Shown here: positions 1 through 11,854 of the stretch, piece after piece
How the letters are laid out: each line of letters starts with the position of its first letter
Numbering within the stretch: position 1 is the first letter of the stretch
NCBI GenBank assembly: GCA_964017155.1
Contig: OZ024865.1
Coordinates: forward strand, 21,179,402 to 21,243,401
DNA: 64,000 bases
Source of the DNA: Oasisia sp. SBJ-2009
Lineage: Eukaryota; Annelida; Polychaeta; Sabellida; Siboglinidae
Direction of reading: 5' to 3'
Translations under genes and position numbers: made by a program
Notes under the pieces: generated by a model
The model's database searches: none
Told to the model about the DNA's origin: nothing
The model's input: only the letters and a program-made list of their open reading frames with translations

Positions 1-412
1 TTTCATTGTTCGCGTCGGCATAGTCACCATACAAACGGGTAGTCCTTGTAAACTGTTTACTAACAGGCCCTCTAAGACGTTTCTTTACACCCAGAATCGC
101 CCTGGGGGTGAAGACCTCTGAAAGTTTCATTGCACGGACACTAAACGTCTTATTACCTTGCACAGGCTTGCTGATCGCGAAGAATTAAACGATCTGTATT
201 TAACCCTTTTATCTATTTATTTATTTAGCATTTTAACCGATTTTTTATTTTTTTATTTAGTCTTTTAATCGATTTGTATAACGTTTGTGATTACTGTTTG
301 GTTTTTATAATTTATTAAATTTGTAGTCAATTCATAAATTAGTTTTAATAAAAATATAAATAAATAATAAATAAATATATAATAAAAAAACAAAAAAACA
401 AAAAAGTCTGAT
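1..412 (+). other. Leader of the CR1-like element (5' UTR and possibly flanking DNA)
   Basis: No gene is visible. Bases 1-190 are of mixed composition; 200-410 are very AT-rich with runs of T, then A, and an A-rich stretch (about 380-405) just before the ORF1 ATG at 413. In this class the leader usually holds an internal promoter, but I see no diagnostic motif. Open frames on the minus strand here (for example 265-651) are low-complexity and overlap ORF1 in antisense. Confidence 0.5.
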
Positions 413-1372
413 ATGGCTCCGTGCAAACGACACCTTAAGACAACACGACACTTGGTTTGCAATGACTGCCAGAGCTGGGTCGATTTTGCATTGTCTGGCT
501 GCACAAAACAATGGGCAGAGACCAGAGAAGACGGATTTACTTTCCGGTGTAGGGGATGTTCGAGGGTGGAATGTCTGATGAAGGAAGTGTATAGGCTGAC
601 AGCTGTGGTAAAGGAGATGGAGGAGAAACTCAACATGAAAATAGATAACATAGAAAATGTTGACAGGGAGAGAGTTGGGAATACTGTGACACAGAAAGAG
701 CAGATTTGTGAAACAGAAAAACAGATCGGGGGGAGAAGGGTCAGAGATACAAGTGGTGAACAGGTAGCTGATAATACTGATGAGGAGCAACAACTGATAG
801 GAGGCAGGAGCTACGCAGACGCAGTAGCTAAGGGGAAAGAGAGGACAGTTCGAGTGGTCATGGGGGATTCTATTGTCAGGAAGCTGGACAAGATAATAAA
901 CAGGGGGGATGACGTGACGGTATGTCTACCAGGGGCAAAGATTGAGAATGTCACAGAAAGAGTAGGACAGGTGATGGGTAACGGCTATGGGGGATCCATT
1001 CTTGTGCACATGGGCACAAATAATGCTGAGAAGGAAGGTACAACAGCCATTATTGAAAAGTACAGAAAACTAGTCTGCACACTGAAAGGGGTACGTGTGG
1101 GGCAGATTGTGTTATCGGGAATTCTGCCGATAATGGGCAGCAGAGGAAAATACTACAAGAACTGTAGCAGAATGGCCATCAACACATTACTACATAAGTT
1201 ATGTATGGAGGAAGGAATCGGGTTTGTTGACATGTGGGCAAGCTTTGTAGAGAGAGAAGATATGTTCATGAATGACGGGCTTCATTTATCGGGAAAGGGA
1301 GCAGCAGTTCTGGGGAGTGAGTTCATAAGGTGCATAAATGAAGGCACAGGCACAGTTGAGTGTTTAAACTAG
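413..1372 (+). CDS. CR1 ORF1: PHD-like zinc finger plus SGNH/GDSL esterase
   Basis: 319 aa. In this family ORF1 is an RNA-binding/esterase protein of the retrotransposon ribonucleoprotein. Residues 4-54 carry a cysteine cluster (C4, C16-x2-C19, W22, C30, C46-x2-C49) resembling the PHD-like finger of CR1 ORF1. Residues about 55-85 are heptad-like and charged, a likely coiled coil. Residues 146-305 form an SGNH hydrolase: GDS at 151-153 (nucleophile Ser153), GTNN at 201-204 (Asn203) and DGLH at 288-291 (Asp288, His291), so the catalytic set is intact. The ATG at 413 follows an A-rich leader and is the first in frame. ORF1 ends in TAG at 1370-1372, immediately after a T TTA AAC heptamer that overlaps the start of ORF2. 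The reading frame is undamaged. Confidence 0.9.
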   Translation: MAPCKRHLKTTRHLVCNDCQSWVDFALSGCTKQWAETREDGFTFRCRGCSRVECLMKEVYRLTAVVKEMEEKLNMKIDNIENVDRERVGNTVTQKEQICETEKQIGGRRVRDTSGEQVADNTDEEQQLIGGRSYADAVAKGKERTVRVVMGDSIVRKLDKIINRGDDVTVCLPGAKIENVTERVGQVMGNGYGGSILVHMGTNNAEKEGTTAIIEKYRKLVCTLKGVRVGQIVLSGILPIMGSRGKYYKNCSRMAINTLLHKLCMEEGIGFVDMWASFVEREDMFMNDGLHLSGKGAAVLGSEFIRCINEGTGTVECLN

Positions 1373-3948
1373 GTGCCCAGGGGGGATACATAGAGCCACT
1401 TCAAGAAAACTGTACAAACAAATCTACAAGGAAAAAAGCACACAATATCAATAAAAATGAACTTAGATGTGTATGCTTAAATGCCAGAAGCATAATTAAA
1501 AAGAAAAGTGACTTAGACTTCATGGTAGCGGATATAGAACCCGATATAATAGGCATCACAGAATCATGGGCACATAAAGACATGGTTGATGCCGAACTAA
1601 TGCTCCCAGGTTACGTAATGTTTCGAAAAGACAGACAAGAGAGAATGGGAGGTGGGGTCATTATGTATATTAAGGATTCTATACAAGCATATGAATTACA
1701 GATGGAAAAGGAAGCAGAATGCGAAGAAGCTATTTGGTGCAATATAGCCACAAAAAACTCAACATTAACGATAGGGTTAATTTATCGTAGTCCTAACATA
1801 CGACAAGAGGATGATGAAAAATTGCACAATGCCATAAAGGAGATTAGTAACAGAGAATGTGTTATAATGGGTGATTTTAATCATGGTCATATTCAGTGGA
1901 AATCACTAGAGAGTGTTGGAAGAGATGACCAGCAGTTTTTACTTCTAATACAGGACTGTTTCCTTACACAACACGTTTTAGACCCAACGAGAGGTGGAAA
2001 TGTGTTGGATTTAGTATTCTCCTCTCAAAACGAATTATTTGATAATGTTAAAATATGTGAGCCTTTGGGATCTAGTGACCATAATCAGATCCATTTTAGT
2101 ATAAAAATACAAACAGAGATTACTGGCAAAAAGCGAGGGAGGAGAAATTTCAATAAAGGCAAATATAAACAAATGAGAACCTACTTAGCAAGCATAAATT
2201 GGACTGACTTAATGAAGGACAAGACAGCAACAGAATGTTGGATAATTTTGAAAGATGAGATTGAGGGCATTATTGAAACATTTGTTCCTATACAAAATCA
2301 AGGGAAACGATCTAGGAAGAAACACCTGTCAAAAGAAGCTATACGAAAGACTGCCTACAAACAAATAATGTGGAGAATATACAGAAACACTGGAAATATA
2401 GAAGACTATGACAATTACAAAAAGGCCCTAAATTTAGCTACAGCTGAAATGAGAAAGTCAAAACGGTCTTTTGAGCAGAAATTAGCGAACGACATAAAAA
2501 ATGATAGTAAGAGTTTCTACGCTTACGTAAGGAGTAAACAGAAGGTTCGAGATAAAGTAGGACCACTAAAAAACAGTGCAGGTAATGTAATATCTGATGG
2601 GTTTCAAATGGCAGAGGATCTGAATGAATATTTCAGCTCTGTATTCACTAAAGAAGATACAAGTTCACTGCCGTTACCTGCTAGGAAATTTGTGGGTGAG
2701 GAATCACAACATTTAGGGCAGTTGTTTGTCACTCCTGAAATGATATCCAAAAAAATTAAAATGATGAAAACAAATAAATCACCAGGAGTTGATGGAATAA
2801 CACCTAAATTACTTAAGGAAATTGTAAACGAAATAAGTACACCACTTGCTAATTTTTTTAATATATCACTTAAAGAGGGAATTGTTCCAGCAGAATGGAA
2901 GGAGGCAAATGTAACACCGTTATTTAAAAAGGGGTTGAGGAGTAAGACAGAAAAATATAGACCAGTGAGCTTAACATCAGTATTATGCAAATTATTAGAA
3001 ACATTTATTAGAGACCACATGGTAGACTTTCTTGTAAAAAACAAATTAATAACTAAATCTCAACATGGGTTCCTAAAAGCTAGGTCTTGTCTAACCAATC
3101 TCTTATGTTTTTTAGAAGATATTACTAAGTGGGTAGATGATGGTTCACCGGTGGATGTAGTATACTTAGATTTTCAAAAAGCATTCGATAAAGTGCCACA
3201 TCAAAGACTGTTAACTAAATTAAAAGCCTATGGTATAGGGGAAAGTATGATAAATTGGATACAAGCATGGTTGACAGATAGAAGACAGAGAGTAATAGTA
3301 GAGGGAGAGATATCAAACTGGAAACCAGTTTTGAGTGGAGTTCCACAGGGATCGGTGTTGGGACCAATACTGTTCTTGATATTTATAAATGATTTGGATG
3401 ATGATTTATCAAGTAAAGTACTTAAATTTGCAGACGACACAAAAGTGTTCAGAACTGTAAAAACTGATACAGATAAAGAAACTTTACAAGATGATCTAAC
3501 CAAGTTAGTAAAATGGTCTGAAAAATGGCAGATGTTATTTAATTTTGGTAAATGTAAATGCATCCACATTGGACATGGTAATATGAGCAAAGAATACTTT
3601 ATGGGCAATACTATATTAGGCACAAGTGTAAAAGAAAAGGACTTGGGAGTTACAGTTAGTGCCGACATGACAGTTTCAGAGCAATGTGGACTTGCTGCTG
3701 CAAAAGGAAATCAAATTTTAGGATTAATTAGAAAAAACATCACATATATGGATAAGACTTTAATAATACCATTGTACAAGGCAATAGTTAGGCCACACTT
3801 AGAATATTGCATTCAGGCATGGAGGCCATATCAAAAGAAAGACATTGATAAACTTGAAAGAATTCAAAGGAGGGCTACTAAACTAATTCCAGAACTTAAA
3901 CATTTATCCTATGAAAGACGCCTGTTAGAATGTAGATTGACAACATGA
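1360..3948 (+). CDS. CR1 ORF2: endonuclease-reverse transcriptase (ends at a premature stop)
   Basis: 862 codons before TGA (3946-3948). The N-terminal endonuclease shows N41 in NARS, E68 in ITESW, GDFN at 171-174 and SDH at 239-241, the usual metal and catalytic residues of the exonuclease-endonuclease-phosphatase fold. The reverse transcriptase shows TPLFKKG, YRPVSLTS, QHGFLKARSC, motif A YLDFQKAFD (Asp604), motif B GVPQGSVLGP and motif C FADD at 690-693, all intact. It nicks target DNA and copies the RNA in target-primed reverse transcription. No ATG lies upstream of the endonuclease core (the first is near residue 54), and the frame opens at GTG 1360, overlapping ORF1 by 13 nt. Expression would need frameshifting, reinitiation or a non-AUG start. 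The stop at 3946 replaces a Leu codon seen in both other copies; the frame then continues to 4236. Confidence 0.9.
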   Translation: MFKLGAQGGYIEPLQENCTNKSTRKKAHNINKNELRCVCLNARSIIKKKSDLDFMVADIEPDIIGITESWAHKDMVDAELMLPGYVMFRKDRQERMGGGVIMYIKDSIQAYELQMEKEAECEEAIWCNIATKNSTLTIGLIYRSPNIRQEDDEKLHNAIKEISNRECVIMGDFNHGHIQWKSLESVGRDDQQFLLLIQDCFLTQHVLDPTRGGNVLDLVFSSQNELFDNVKICEPLGSSDHNQIHFSIKIQTEITGKKRGRRNFNKGKYKQMRTYLASINWTDLMKDKTATECWIILKDEIEGIIETFVPIQNQGKRSRKKHLSKEAIRKTAYKQIMWRIYRNTGNIEDYDNYKKALNLATAEMRKSKRSFEQKLANDIKNDSKSFYAYVRSKQKVRDKVGPLKNSAGNVISDGFQMAEDLNEYFSSVFTKEDTSSLPLPARKFVGEESQHLGQLFVTPEMISKKIKMMKTNKSPGVDGITPKLLKEIVNEISTPLANFFNISLKEGIVPAEWKEANVTPLFKKGLRSKTEKYRPVSLTSVLCKLLETFIRDHMVDFLVKNKLITKSQHGFLKARSCLTNLLCFLEDITKWVDDGSPVDVVYLDFQKAFDKVPHQRLLTKLKAYGIGESMINWIQAWLTDRRQRVIVEGEISNWKPVLSGVPQGSVLGPILFLIFINDLDDDLSSKVLKFADDTKVFRTVKTDTDKETLQDDLTKLVKWSEKWQMLFNFGKCKCIHIGHGNMSKEYFMGNTILGTSVKEKDLGVTVSADMTVSEQCGLAAAKGNQILGLIRKNITYMDKTLIIPLYKAIVRPHLEYCIQAWRPYQKKDIDKLERIQRRATKLIPELKHLSYERRLLECRLTT
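1363..1369 (+). promoter_or_regulatory. Candidate -1 frameshift slippery heptamer (T TTA AAC)
   Basis: The last sense codons of ORF1 are TGT TTA AAC, followed by TAG. The heptamer TTTAAAC is in the X XXY YYZ register relative to the ORF1 frame. A one-base backward slip would read TTT AAA CTA GGT, which is exactly the ORF2 frame. ORF2 is open only from just after a TGA at 1357-1359, so the heptamer sits in the few bases where both frames are open. I could not identify a convincing stimulatory stem-loop or pseudoknot by eye downstream. Confidence 0.55.
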
Positions 3949-4236
3949 GAAACTAAAAGATTAAGAGGAGACCTAATAGAAGTTTTTAAGATATTGAATG
4001 GATATGAAGATATTGATAGCAACATTTTTTTCAAACTAAAAGAAGATAGTGTGACAAGGGGGCATAAGGCAGCGTTAGTCAAGCCATACTCTAGATTAGA
4101 TAAAAGAAAATTCTCCTTCTCCCAGAGAACAATAACTGATTGGAATAATTTAAGTCATGATTGTGTAAATGCCAGCAGTGTAAATATGTTTAAAAATAAA
4201 ATTGACAATTATCTGGCAAGGGCGGGCTATACCTAG
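3949..4236 (+). pseudogene. CR1 ORF2 C-terminal tail, cut off by one nonsense codon
   Basis: This stays in the same frame as ORF2 (1360 to 4236 is 959 codons including the final stop). It encodes the conserved tail found after the RT in CR1/jockey elements, with a DWNNLS core and a following FKNKIDNYL-type helix. Both truncated copies in the window have the equivalent stretch uninterrupted across the position of the TGA (frames 29613-29912 on - and 32701-33000 on +), so the stop is private to this copy. Confidence 0.85.
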
Positions 4237-4582
4237 GTTGAATATTTAAATGTTTTAGAAATTATTTTAATACTGATTAAATTATTTATTCATATAATTA
4301 TTTTAATTAATTTATTATTATAAAAAATGGTGTTATTGTAGGATATTTTATGTATTTATTTATTTTACTTGTATATTTTTTTAGAGACAACGTATACATT
4401 TTATTTTACTTATGTATTTTTAGAGACAACGCATTTTAATTAGCAGCATTTTAGTGCATTTTATAATAACTGTATATGAATTGTTTTTTTAAAGTGAACA
4501 CTCGATAAGCCATAGGCTTCCTTGTTCACATGCCGTCTGGAGCTTGGTTCTGGACGGCAACTTGTTAAACCCTTGTTAAACC
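4237..4582 (+). repeat. CR1 3' UTR with terminal TTGTTAAACCC-type repeats
   Basis: An AT-rich tail contains two imperfect copies of a TTTAGAGACAACG motif (about 4380-4432), then a conserved block (about 4498-4565) found again at 33185-33255 and, inverted, at 29365-29430. It ends in two direct repeats of TTGTTAAACCC; the right-hand copy of the element has three. Short tandem 3' repeats are typical of CR1/L2-type elements and serve as the RT recognition end. Relative to the two other copies, this tail carries about 70 extra bases near 4263-4335. Confidence 0.75.
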
Positions 4583-5055
4583 CTAAGCTGCCAACGAAGC
4601 AGAGTTTGCTGCAACCAAAGGTGGTGCAAGCGCATGACGATCTCACACGTCGACAACAGCGACAGAAGCTGTACTACGACAAACGAGCATCGCCTTTGCA
4701 GAAGCTCAGTCCTGGTGATGTTGTCCGCGTTCAGAGGGGAAAGGTGTGGGAGCCGGCAATGGTCAAAAGCGCTCACGTTAATCCTCGCTCGTATCTGGGC
4801 CAGAGTCAGCACGGAAAACTTCGACGAAACAGAAGGCACCTTAGCAAAACAAACGAACTAGCGCCGTTATTCTTGACAGCAACAGAAACGGCCTCAGTGA
4901 ATCAACCGGTCACTACTCCCTGTGTCGATGCTCCACAACTAAGAGAAGTACCAGCAGCTCCACCAGAACCGGCTGAGACACAAGAGACGCTGGTGACACA
5001 CGACCGTGTTACCAGGAGTGGTCGCATTGTAAAGACTCCAGCGATATATCGTTGA
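4583..5055 (+). pseudogene. Ty3/gypsy (K02A2.6-like) integrase C-terminal fragment
   Basis: The frame ending at 5055 encodes about 157 aa from this element; the open frame nominally begins at 4522, inside the CR1 tail, which is a chance fusion. Recognisable features are QQRQKLYYDKRA, then a GPY/F-like module (SPGDVVRVQ, WEPAMV, PRSY, RRNRRHL), then a Pro/Glu-rich linker, then TRSGRIVKTP near the C-terminus. This matches the end of pol in Ty3/gypsy elements of the K02A2.6 type, where it helps integrase bind DNA or chromatin. Everything upstream in pol is missing, cut off at the CR1 3' end. It is followed by a polypurine tract and a short 3' LTR, which supports the identification. Confidence 0.85.
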
Positions 5056-5097
5056 ACAATGTTAAGTAACACTTCTGTACCCGTATAGTTAATTCTT

Positions 5098-5109
5098 GAA
5101 ATACGGGGA
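5098..5109 (+). promoter_or_regulatory. Polypurine tract of the Ty3/gypsy element
   Basis: A purine-rich stretch (GAAATACGGGGA) lies directly before TGTGACA, the position expected for plus-strand priming next to a 3' LTR. Confidence 0.55.
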
Positions 5110-5211
5110 TGTGACAGATGGACTGTGGTGCTGTCTCCTGCTGGACTGCAATAACATTGAGTTGTTACTTTTGCCATTTTGGAGTAATAAAACTGTTTCC
5201 GTTCTGTTACA
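5110..5211 (+). repeat. Probable 3' LTR of the Ty3/gypsy fragment (102 bp)
   Basis: It begins TGTGACA and ends TGTTACA, giving TG...CA ends with near-matching terminal inversions. An AATAAA polyadenylation signal sits at 5186-5191. It lies 55 bp after the pol stop and right after the polypurine tract. No second LTR is in the window, so the limits rest on terminal motifs alone. The 41 bp from 5212 to 5252 before the minisatellite hold nothing I recognise. Confidence 0.55.
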
Positions 5212-5252
5212 CATTTGATCGACACGTGCTGTTATAAATCACACAACATTAC

Positions 5253-6330
5253 AATGGGTATACGCGGTGACACGGGACACACGCGGACACACGCGGTTAC
5301 GCGCGGGTACACGCTGACGCACGTGAACAGCCGGGAACACACGCAGACATACGCGAACTCACGCGGGCACAGGCAGGCACACGCGAACTTACGCGGGCAC
5401 ACGTGGTCACTCGCGATCACACTGGACACACGCGGACTGATGGGAACACACGCAGACAAACGAGAACACACGGGAACACATGGGGGCACACGTGGATACA
5501 CGCGGATACACGCGTACACTTATGGATATACGCGGTAACATGGGACACACGCTAACACACGTGGACAGACGGGAACACACGCGGAAACACGCGAAAAATT
5601 ATGGATACACGCGGTAATACGGCTTCACGCAGACACATACGAACACACGTGGACACTCGCGTTAACACGTGGATACACGCGAACACACGCGGGCACACGC
5701 GGTGACACGCGGACATACGGGGACACATAGGAACACACGCGGACACATGCGGACACACGCGGACAAACGTGGACACAGGCGGACACTAGCGGGTAAACGC
5801 GAGTACATGTGGCTACACGCGGACACAATCGGTCACCAGCGGACACACGCGGGCACAATCGGACACACGCTGACACACACGGACACACGCGGACACACGC
5901 GGACACACGCGGAGACTCGCGGACACACGCGGACACACGCGAACACACGGGGACACACGCGGACACACGCGGTCACAAGCGGTCACACGCGAACACTTAT
6001 GGACAAAGGCTGAAACACGCGCACCCACACACGCGCCCACCCCGCAGTGACACGCGGATGCACACGAAAACACGCGGACACAGGCTACCACACGTGGAGA
6101 CACACGAACACATGAGAACACACGTGGACACACGCTGACACACGCGGGCACACGCGGACAGACATGGACACTCGCGGAGAAACGCGGTGGCACGCGGATA
6201 CACACGAAAACGCGAAGTCACACGCGACAACACATGGACACATACGAACATACGCGAATAGAGGCGGACACACGCGTACACACGCGGGCACTCGCGGTCG
6301 CACGTGAACATAAGCTGACACACGCGAACA
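5253..6330 (+). repeat. Kilobase duplication within array A, copy 1
   Basis: The succession of variant units here recurs at 7866-8950 with an offset of 2600-2613 bp. Marker phrases shared by both are GGGTATACGCGGTGACA near the start and CACGAAAACGCGAAGTCACA near the end (6203 and about 8803). Agreement is clearly above the background between random stretches of the array. Confidence 0.7.
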
Positions 6331-7865
6331 AACGGAGACAGTCGCGGACATAGGCGAACACGCTGCAACACACGTGGACACACGCGTACACACGCGATCA
6401 CAAGCGAACACAGGCGAAGCCACGCCGACACACGCGAAAACATGTGGGAACAAGCGGACACACGCGAACACACGCGAAAATACGTGGGAGCATGCGGACA
6501 CACACGAACACACGTGGACACACGCGTTCACACGTGCACCCACGCGAACACACGCGGCAAATATGGCCACACGAGGACACACTGGACTCACGCGGACAGA
6601 CGGGAACCCGCGCAGACACCCGCGGATACAAGCGGATACACGCGGACACGCGTGGACACACGCGGACACACGTGTTTACACTCGGACACCCCCGGTCACA
6701 CGCGGACACCCGCGGACACACGCGAACATACGTGGATACACGCGGATACACGCAGACACACGCGGACACAATGGGAGACACGTGGATACACGGGGACACA
6801 CGCGGACACACGCGTATACACGAAGACACACGTGAACACACGGCGATCACACATGGACACCTGCGCACATAGGCGGGCACATGCGGACACACTCGAACAC
6901 TAGCGAACAAACGCGGAAACATACGGACACACGCAGGAACACGCGAACATACGCGGGCACGCGTGGACACACGCGAATACCCTGGACACACTCGGACAGA
7001 CGGGAACACACGCAGACACTCGCGAACTCTCGCGAACACACGGGTTCACAACTGGATTAACGCGGGTACACGCGAACACTTATGGTTATACGCTGTAAAA
7101 CTGGACTCACGGGAACACACGCGGACACACGGGATCAAACAAGGACACAAGAACACAGGCGGACACACCCGGAAAAACAGACACGCGCGGACACACATGG
7201 ATACGCGCGGGTACACATGAACACACGGAGAGAGACGGGATCACACGCAGACACACGCGAACAAACGAGGATAGACGAGAACATACGCAGAAACAGGCGA
7301 ACACATGCGAAAACATGGGAACACACGGGGCACACGCGGTCACAGGCGAACACTTATGGACACACGAAGTAACACGGGACACAAGCGAACACACGAGGAT
7401 ACACGCAAACACAGGCGGACAAACGCGTGCACACATGGACACACGCGGATTCACGCGGACACACGCGGACACACGCGGACCTACGCGAACACCCACGGAC
7501 ACAAGCGAACACATTTGGAAACACGCGGGCACACTGGACACACGCGGACAGACTGGTCCACGCGCAGACATACGTGGTGACAAGCAGATATAAGCAGACA
7601 CATAGGAACACACGCGGACTCAAGTGGTTAGACGCAGACCCACTCGGTTGCACGTGGACACACCCGAACACACGTTCACAGAAGCGGACACAGGCTGACA
7701 CACGCGGGCACACGCGGTCGCATGCGGACTCACGCGGACAAACGCGGATAAATACGGGTACACGTGTTTATACGAGGACACACGTAGAACACACGCAGAC
7801 ACACGCGAACACACGGGAACACACGGGGGCACACGTGGATACACGCGGATACACGCGAACTCTTA

Positions 7866-8950
7866 CGGGTATACGCGGTGACAGGGGACACACGCGGACA
7901 CACGCGGTTACGCGCGGGTACACGCTGACACACGTGGACAGACGGGAACACACGCAGACATACGCGAACTCACGCGGGCACACACAGGCACACGCGAACT
8001 TACGCGGGCACACGTGGTCACTCGCGAAAACACTGGACACACGCCGACTGACGGGAACACACGCAGACAAACGAGAACACACGGGAACACACGGGGGGCA
8101 GACGTGGATACATGCGGTTACACGGGTACACTTATGGATATACGCGGTAACATGGGACACACGCGGACACACGCGGACACGCGCGGATACGCGCGGGTAC
8201 ACGCTAACACACGTGGACAGACGGGAACACACGCGGACACACGCGAAAACTGATGGATACACGCGGTAATGCGATTTCACGCCGACACACACGAACACAC
8301 GTGGATACTCGCGTTAACACGTGGACACACGCGAACACACGCGGGCACACGCGGTGACACGCGGACATACGCAGACACATACGAACACACACGGACACAC
8401 GCGGACACACGCGGACAAACGCGGACACTAGCGAATAAACGCGGGTACATGTGGCTACACGCGGACACAATCGGTCACCCGCGGACACACGCGGGCACAA
8501 CCGGACACACGCGGACACACACGGATACACGCGGACACACGCGAACACACGCGGACACACGCGGACACACGCGGTCAGAAGCGGTTACACACGAACACTT
8601 ATGGACAAAGGCGGTAACACGTGCACCCACACACGCGGACACCCGCAGTGACACGCGGATGCACACGAAAACACGCGGACACAGGCTACCACACGTGGAG
8701 ACACACGAACAAATGAGAACACACGCGGACACACGCTGACACACGCGGACACACGCGGACACACATGGACTCTCGCGGAGAAACGCGGTGACACGCGGAT
8801 ACACACGAAAACGCGAAGTCACACGCGACCACACATAGACACATACGAACATACTCGAATAAAGGCGGACACACGCGTACACACGCGGGCACTCGCGGTC
8901 GCACGTGAACATAAGCGGACACACGCGAACAAACGGAGACACGCGGGCAC
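7866..8950 (+). repeat. Kilobase duplication within array A, copy 2
   Basis: Partner of 5253-6330. It carries small indels relative to copy 1, which account for the drift in offset from 2613 to 2600. Confidence 0.7.
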
Positions 8951-10410
8951 ACGCGGACACACGCTAAAAATCCTCGAACACGCGCGGAAACACAAGGACA
9001 CACTGGACACACGCGGTGACACGCGGATATACACGGACAAATACGAACACACGCGGACATACATGTTTACACGCGGACACCTTCGCTCACACGCGAACGA
9101 ACGCAGACACACCCGGAAACACGTGGACACACGGGGACACATGTGGACACACGAGGTAACACGTGACACACGCGGAAACATGCGCACACACGAGGACACA
9201 CGCGAACACATTTGAAAACACGCGGACACTCTGGAAACACGCGGAAACACCCGGCCACACGTGAACTCACGCGAACACACGCGAACATACGCAGACACAT
9301 ACGGACACAAGTGGACACACGTGGCCATATGTGGACACACGCGGTCACACACAGACACACTGGAAACAGGCGGACTTACGGGGGTTACACATGGACACAC
9401 GCGGACACACATGGTGACACAAGGACATACGCGGATAGAAACGAACACCCGCGGACAAAGAAGGTTACACGCGGACACACTTGGGCACATGCGGACACAC
9501 GCGGACACACTGGACACAAGCGGAGACACGCGGAAACACACGGGCAAACCCGGAAACACATGGACACACGTGGACACTCGCAGTGACACGCGGATGCACA
9601 CGAACACACGCGGACACACGCGACCACATATGTAGACACAGAAACTCACGCGAACACACGCTGACACCTGCTCACAGACGCGGGCACACGCGGACACACG
9701 TGGACTCTCGTGGAGAAATGCGGTGACACGCGGATACACACGAAAACGCGGAGTGACACGCGACCACTCATGGACACACACGAATACACGCGAACATACG
9801 CGGACACACGCGAACACACGCGAACACAATGGACACACGCGGACACCCGCAGTGACACGCGGATGCACAGGAAAACACGCGGACACACGCGACCACACAT
9901 GGAGACAAACAAACACACGCGAACACACGCGGACACATGCTGACACACGCGGGCACACGCGGACACACGTGGACACACGCGTACACACGCGATCACACGC
10001 GAAAACACGCGAACTCACGCGGACACTCGCGAAAACACGTGGGAACAGGCGGACACACGCGAACACACGCGAAAATACGCGGGATCATGGGGACACGCTG
10101 GACACAAGCGGACAGACGGGGACACACGCGGACAGACGTGGTGACACGTTAGTCATATACGAACTCATACGAACAAACGCATACACACGCGGATAAATGC
10201 GACCACACGCGCTCACACGCGGAGAAACGCGAACACACGAGGGCACACGCGGACACACGCTAACACACGCTAAAAACGCGAACACGCGCGGAAACATGCG
10301 GACACCCTGGACAAACGCGGTGACACGAGGACATACACAAACAAATACAATCACACGCGGATATACATGGTTACACGCGGACAACCTCGCTTACACGCGA
10401 ACACACGCAG

Positions 10411-11854
<1,444 letters not shown>

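Larger units (their letters stand above)
1..4582 (+). mobile_element. CR1-like non-LTR retrotransposon, near full length
   Basis: The order is an AT-rich leader, ORF1 (413-1372), ORF2 (1360-3948, continuing in frame to 4236 after one stop) and a 3' tail ending in short TTGTTAAACCC-type repeats. ORF1 with a PHD-like finger plus SGNH esterase, followed by an apurinic-like endonuclease/reverse transcriptase ORF2, is the known architecture of CR1-clade elements, which move by target-primed reverse transcription. The 3' end is shared with two truncated copies later in the window (29330-31829 on -, 31829-33283 on +), which fixes it near 4582. The 5' end is not defined: the window starts inside or just upstream of the leader. 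One TGA in ORF2 is the only clear inactivating lesion seen. Confidence 0.9.
5253..10410 (+). repeat. 10-bp minisatellite array A (GGACACACGC orientation)
   Basis: Tandem units of consensus GGACACACGC keep a 10-bp register for over 5 kb. Common variants are ACATGCGG, ACACGTGG, GAACACACGC and GGATACACGC, mostly single transitions at the CpG. Because 10 is not a multiple of 3, every frame on this strand reads the same 10-residue cycle (Thr, Arg, Gly, His, Thr, Arg, Thr, His, Ala, Asp) and the opposite strand reads a Val/Cys/Pro/Arg/Ser/Ala cycle, so long open frames are automatic. I find no gene in it. It includes a roughly 1.08-kb direct duplication (5253-6330 and 7866-8950). Confidence 0.95.

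Noticed and set aside
265..793. Minus-strand frames over the ORF1 leader and start
   Set aside because: They are low-complexity antisense of the CR1 leader and ORF1.
4522..4582. Start of the gypsy protein within the CR1 tail
   Set aside because: These codons come from the CR1 3' UTR; only the part after 4583 resembles gypsy integrase.
5253..10410. Many open frames encoding Thr/His/Arg/Gly-rich or Cys/Val/Pro/Arg-rich proteins in the arrays
   Set aside because: They follow from a stop-free 10-bp unit read in any frame on either strand. They overlap each other in several frames, with no preferred frame or start context.
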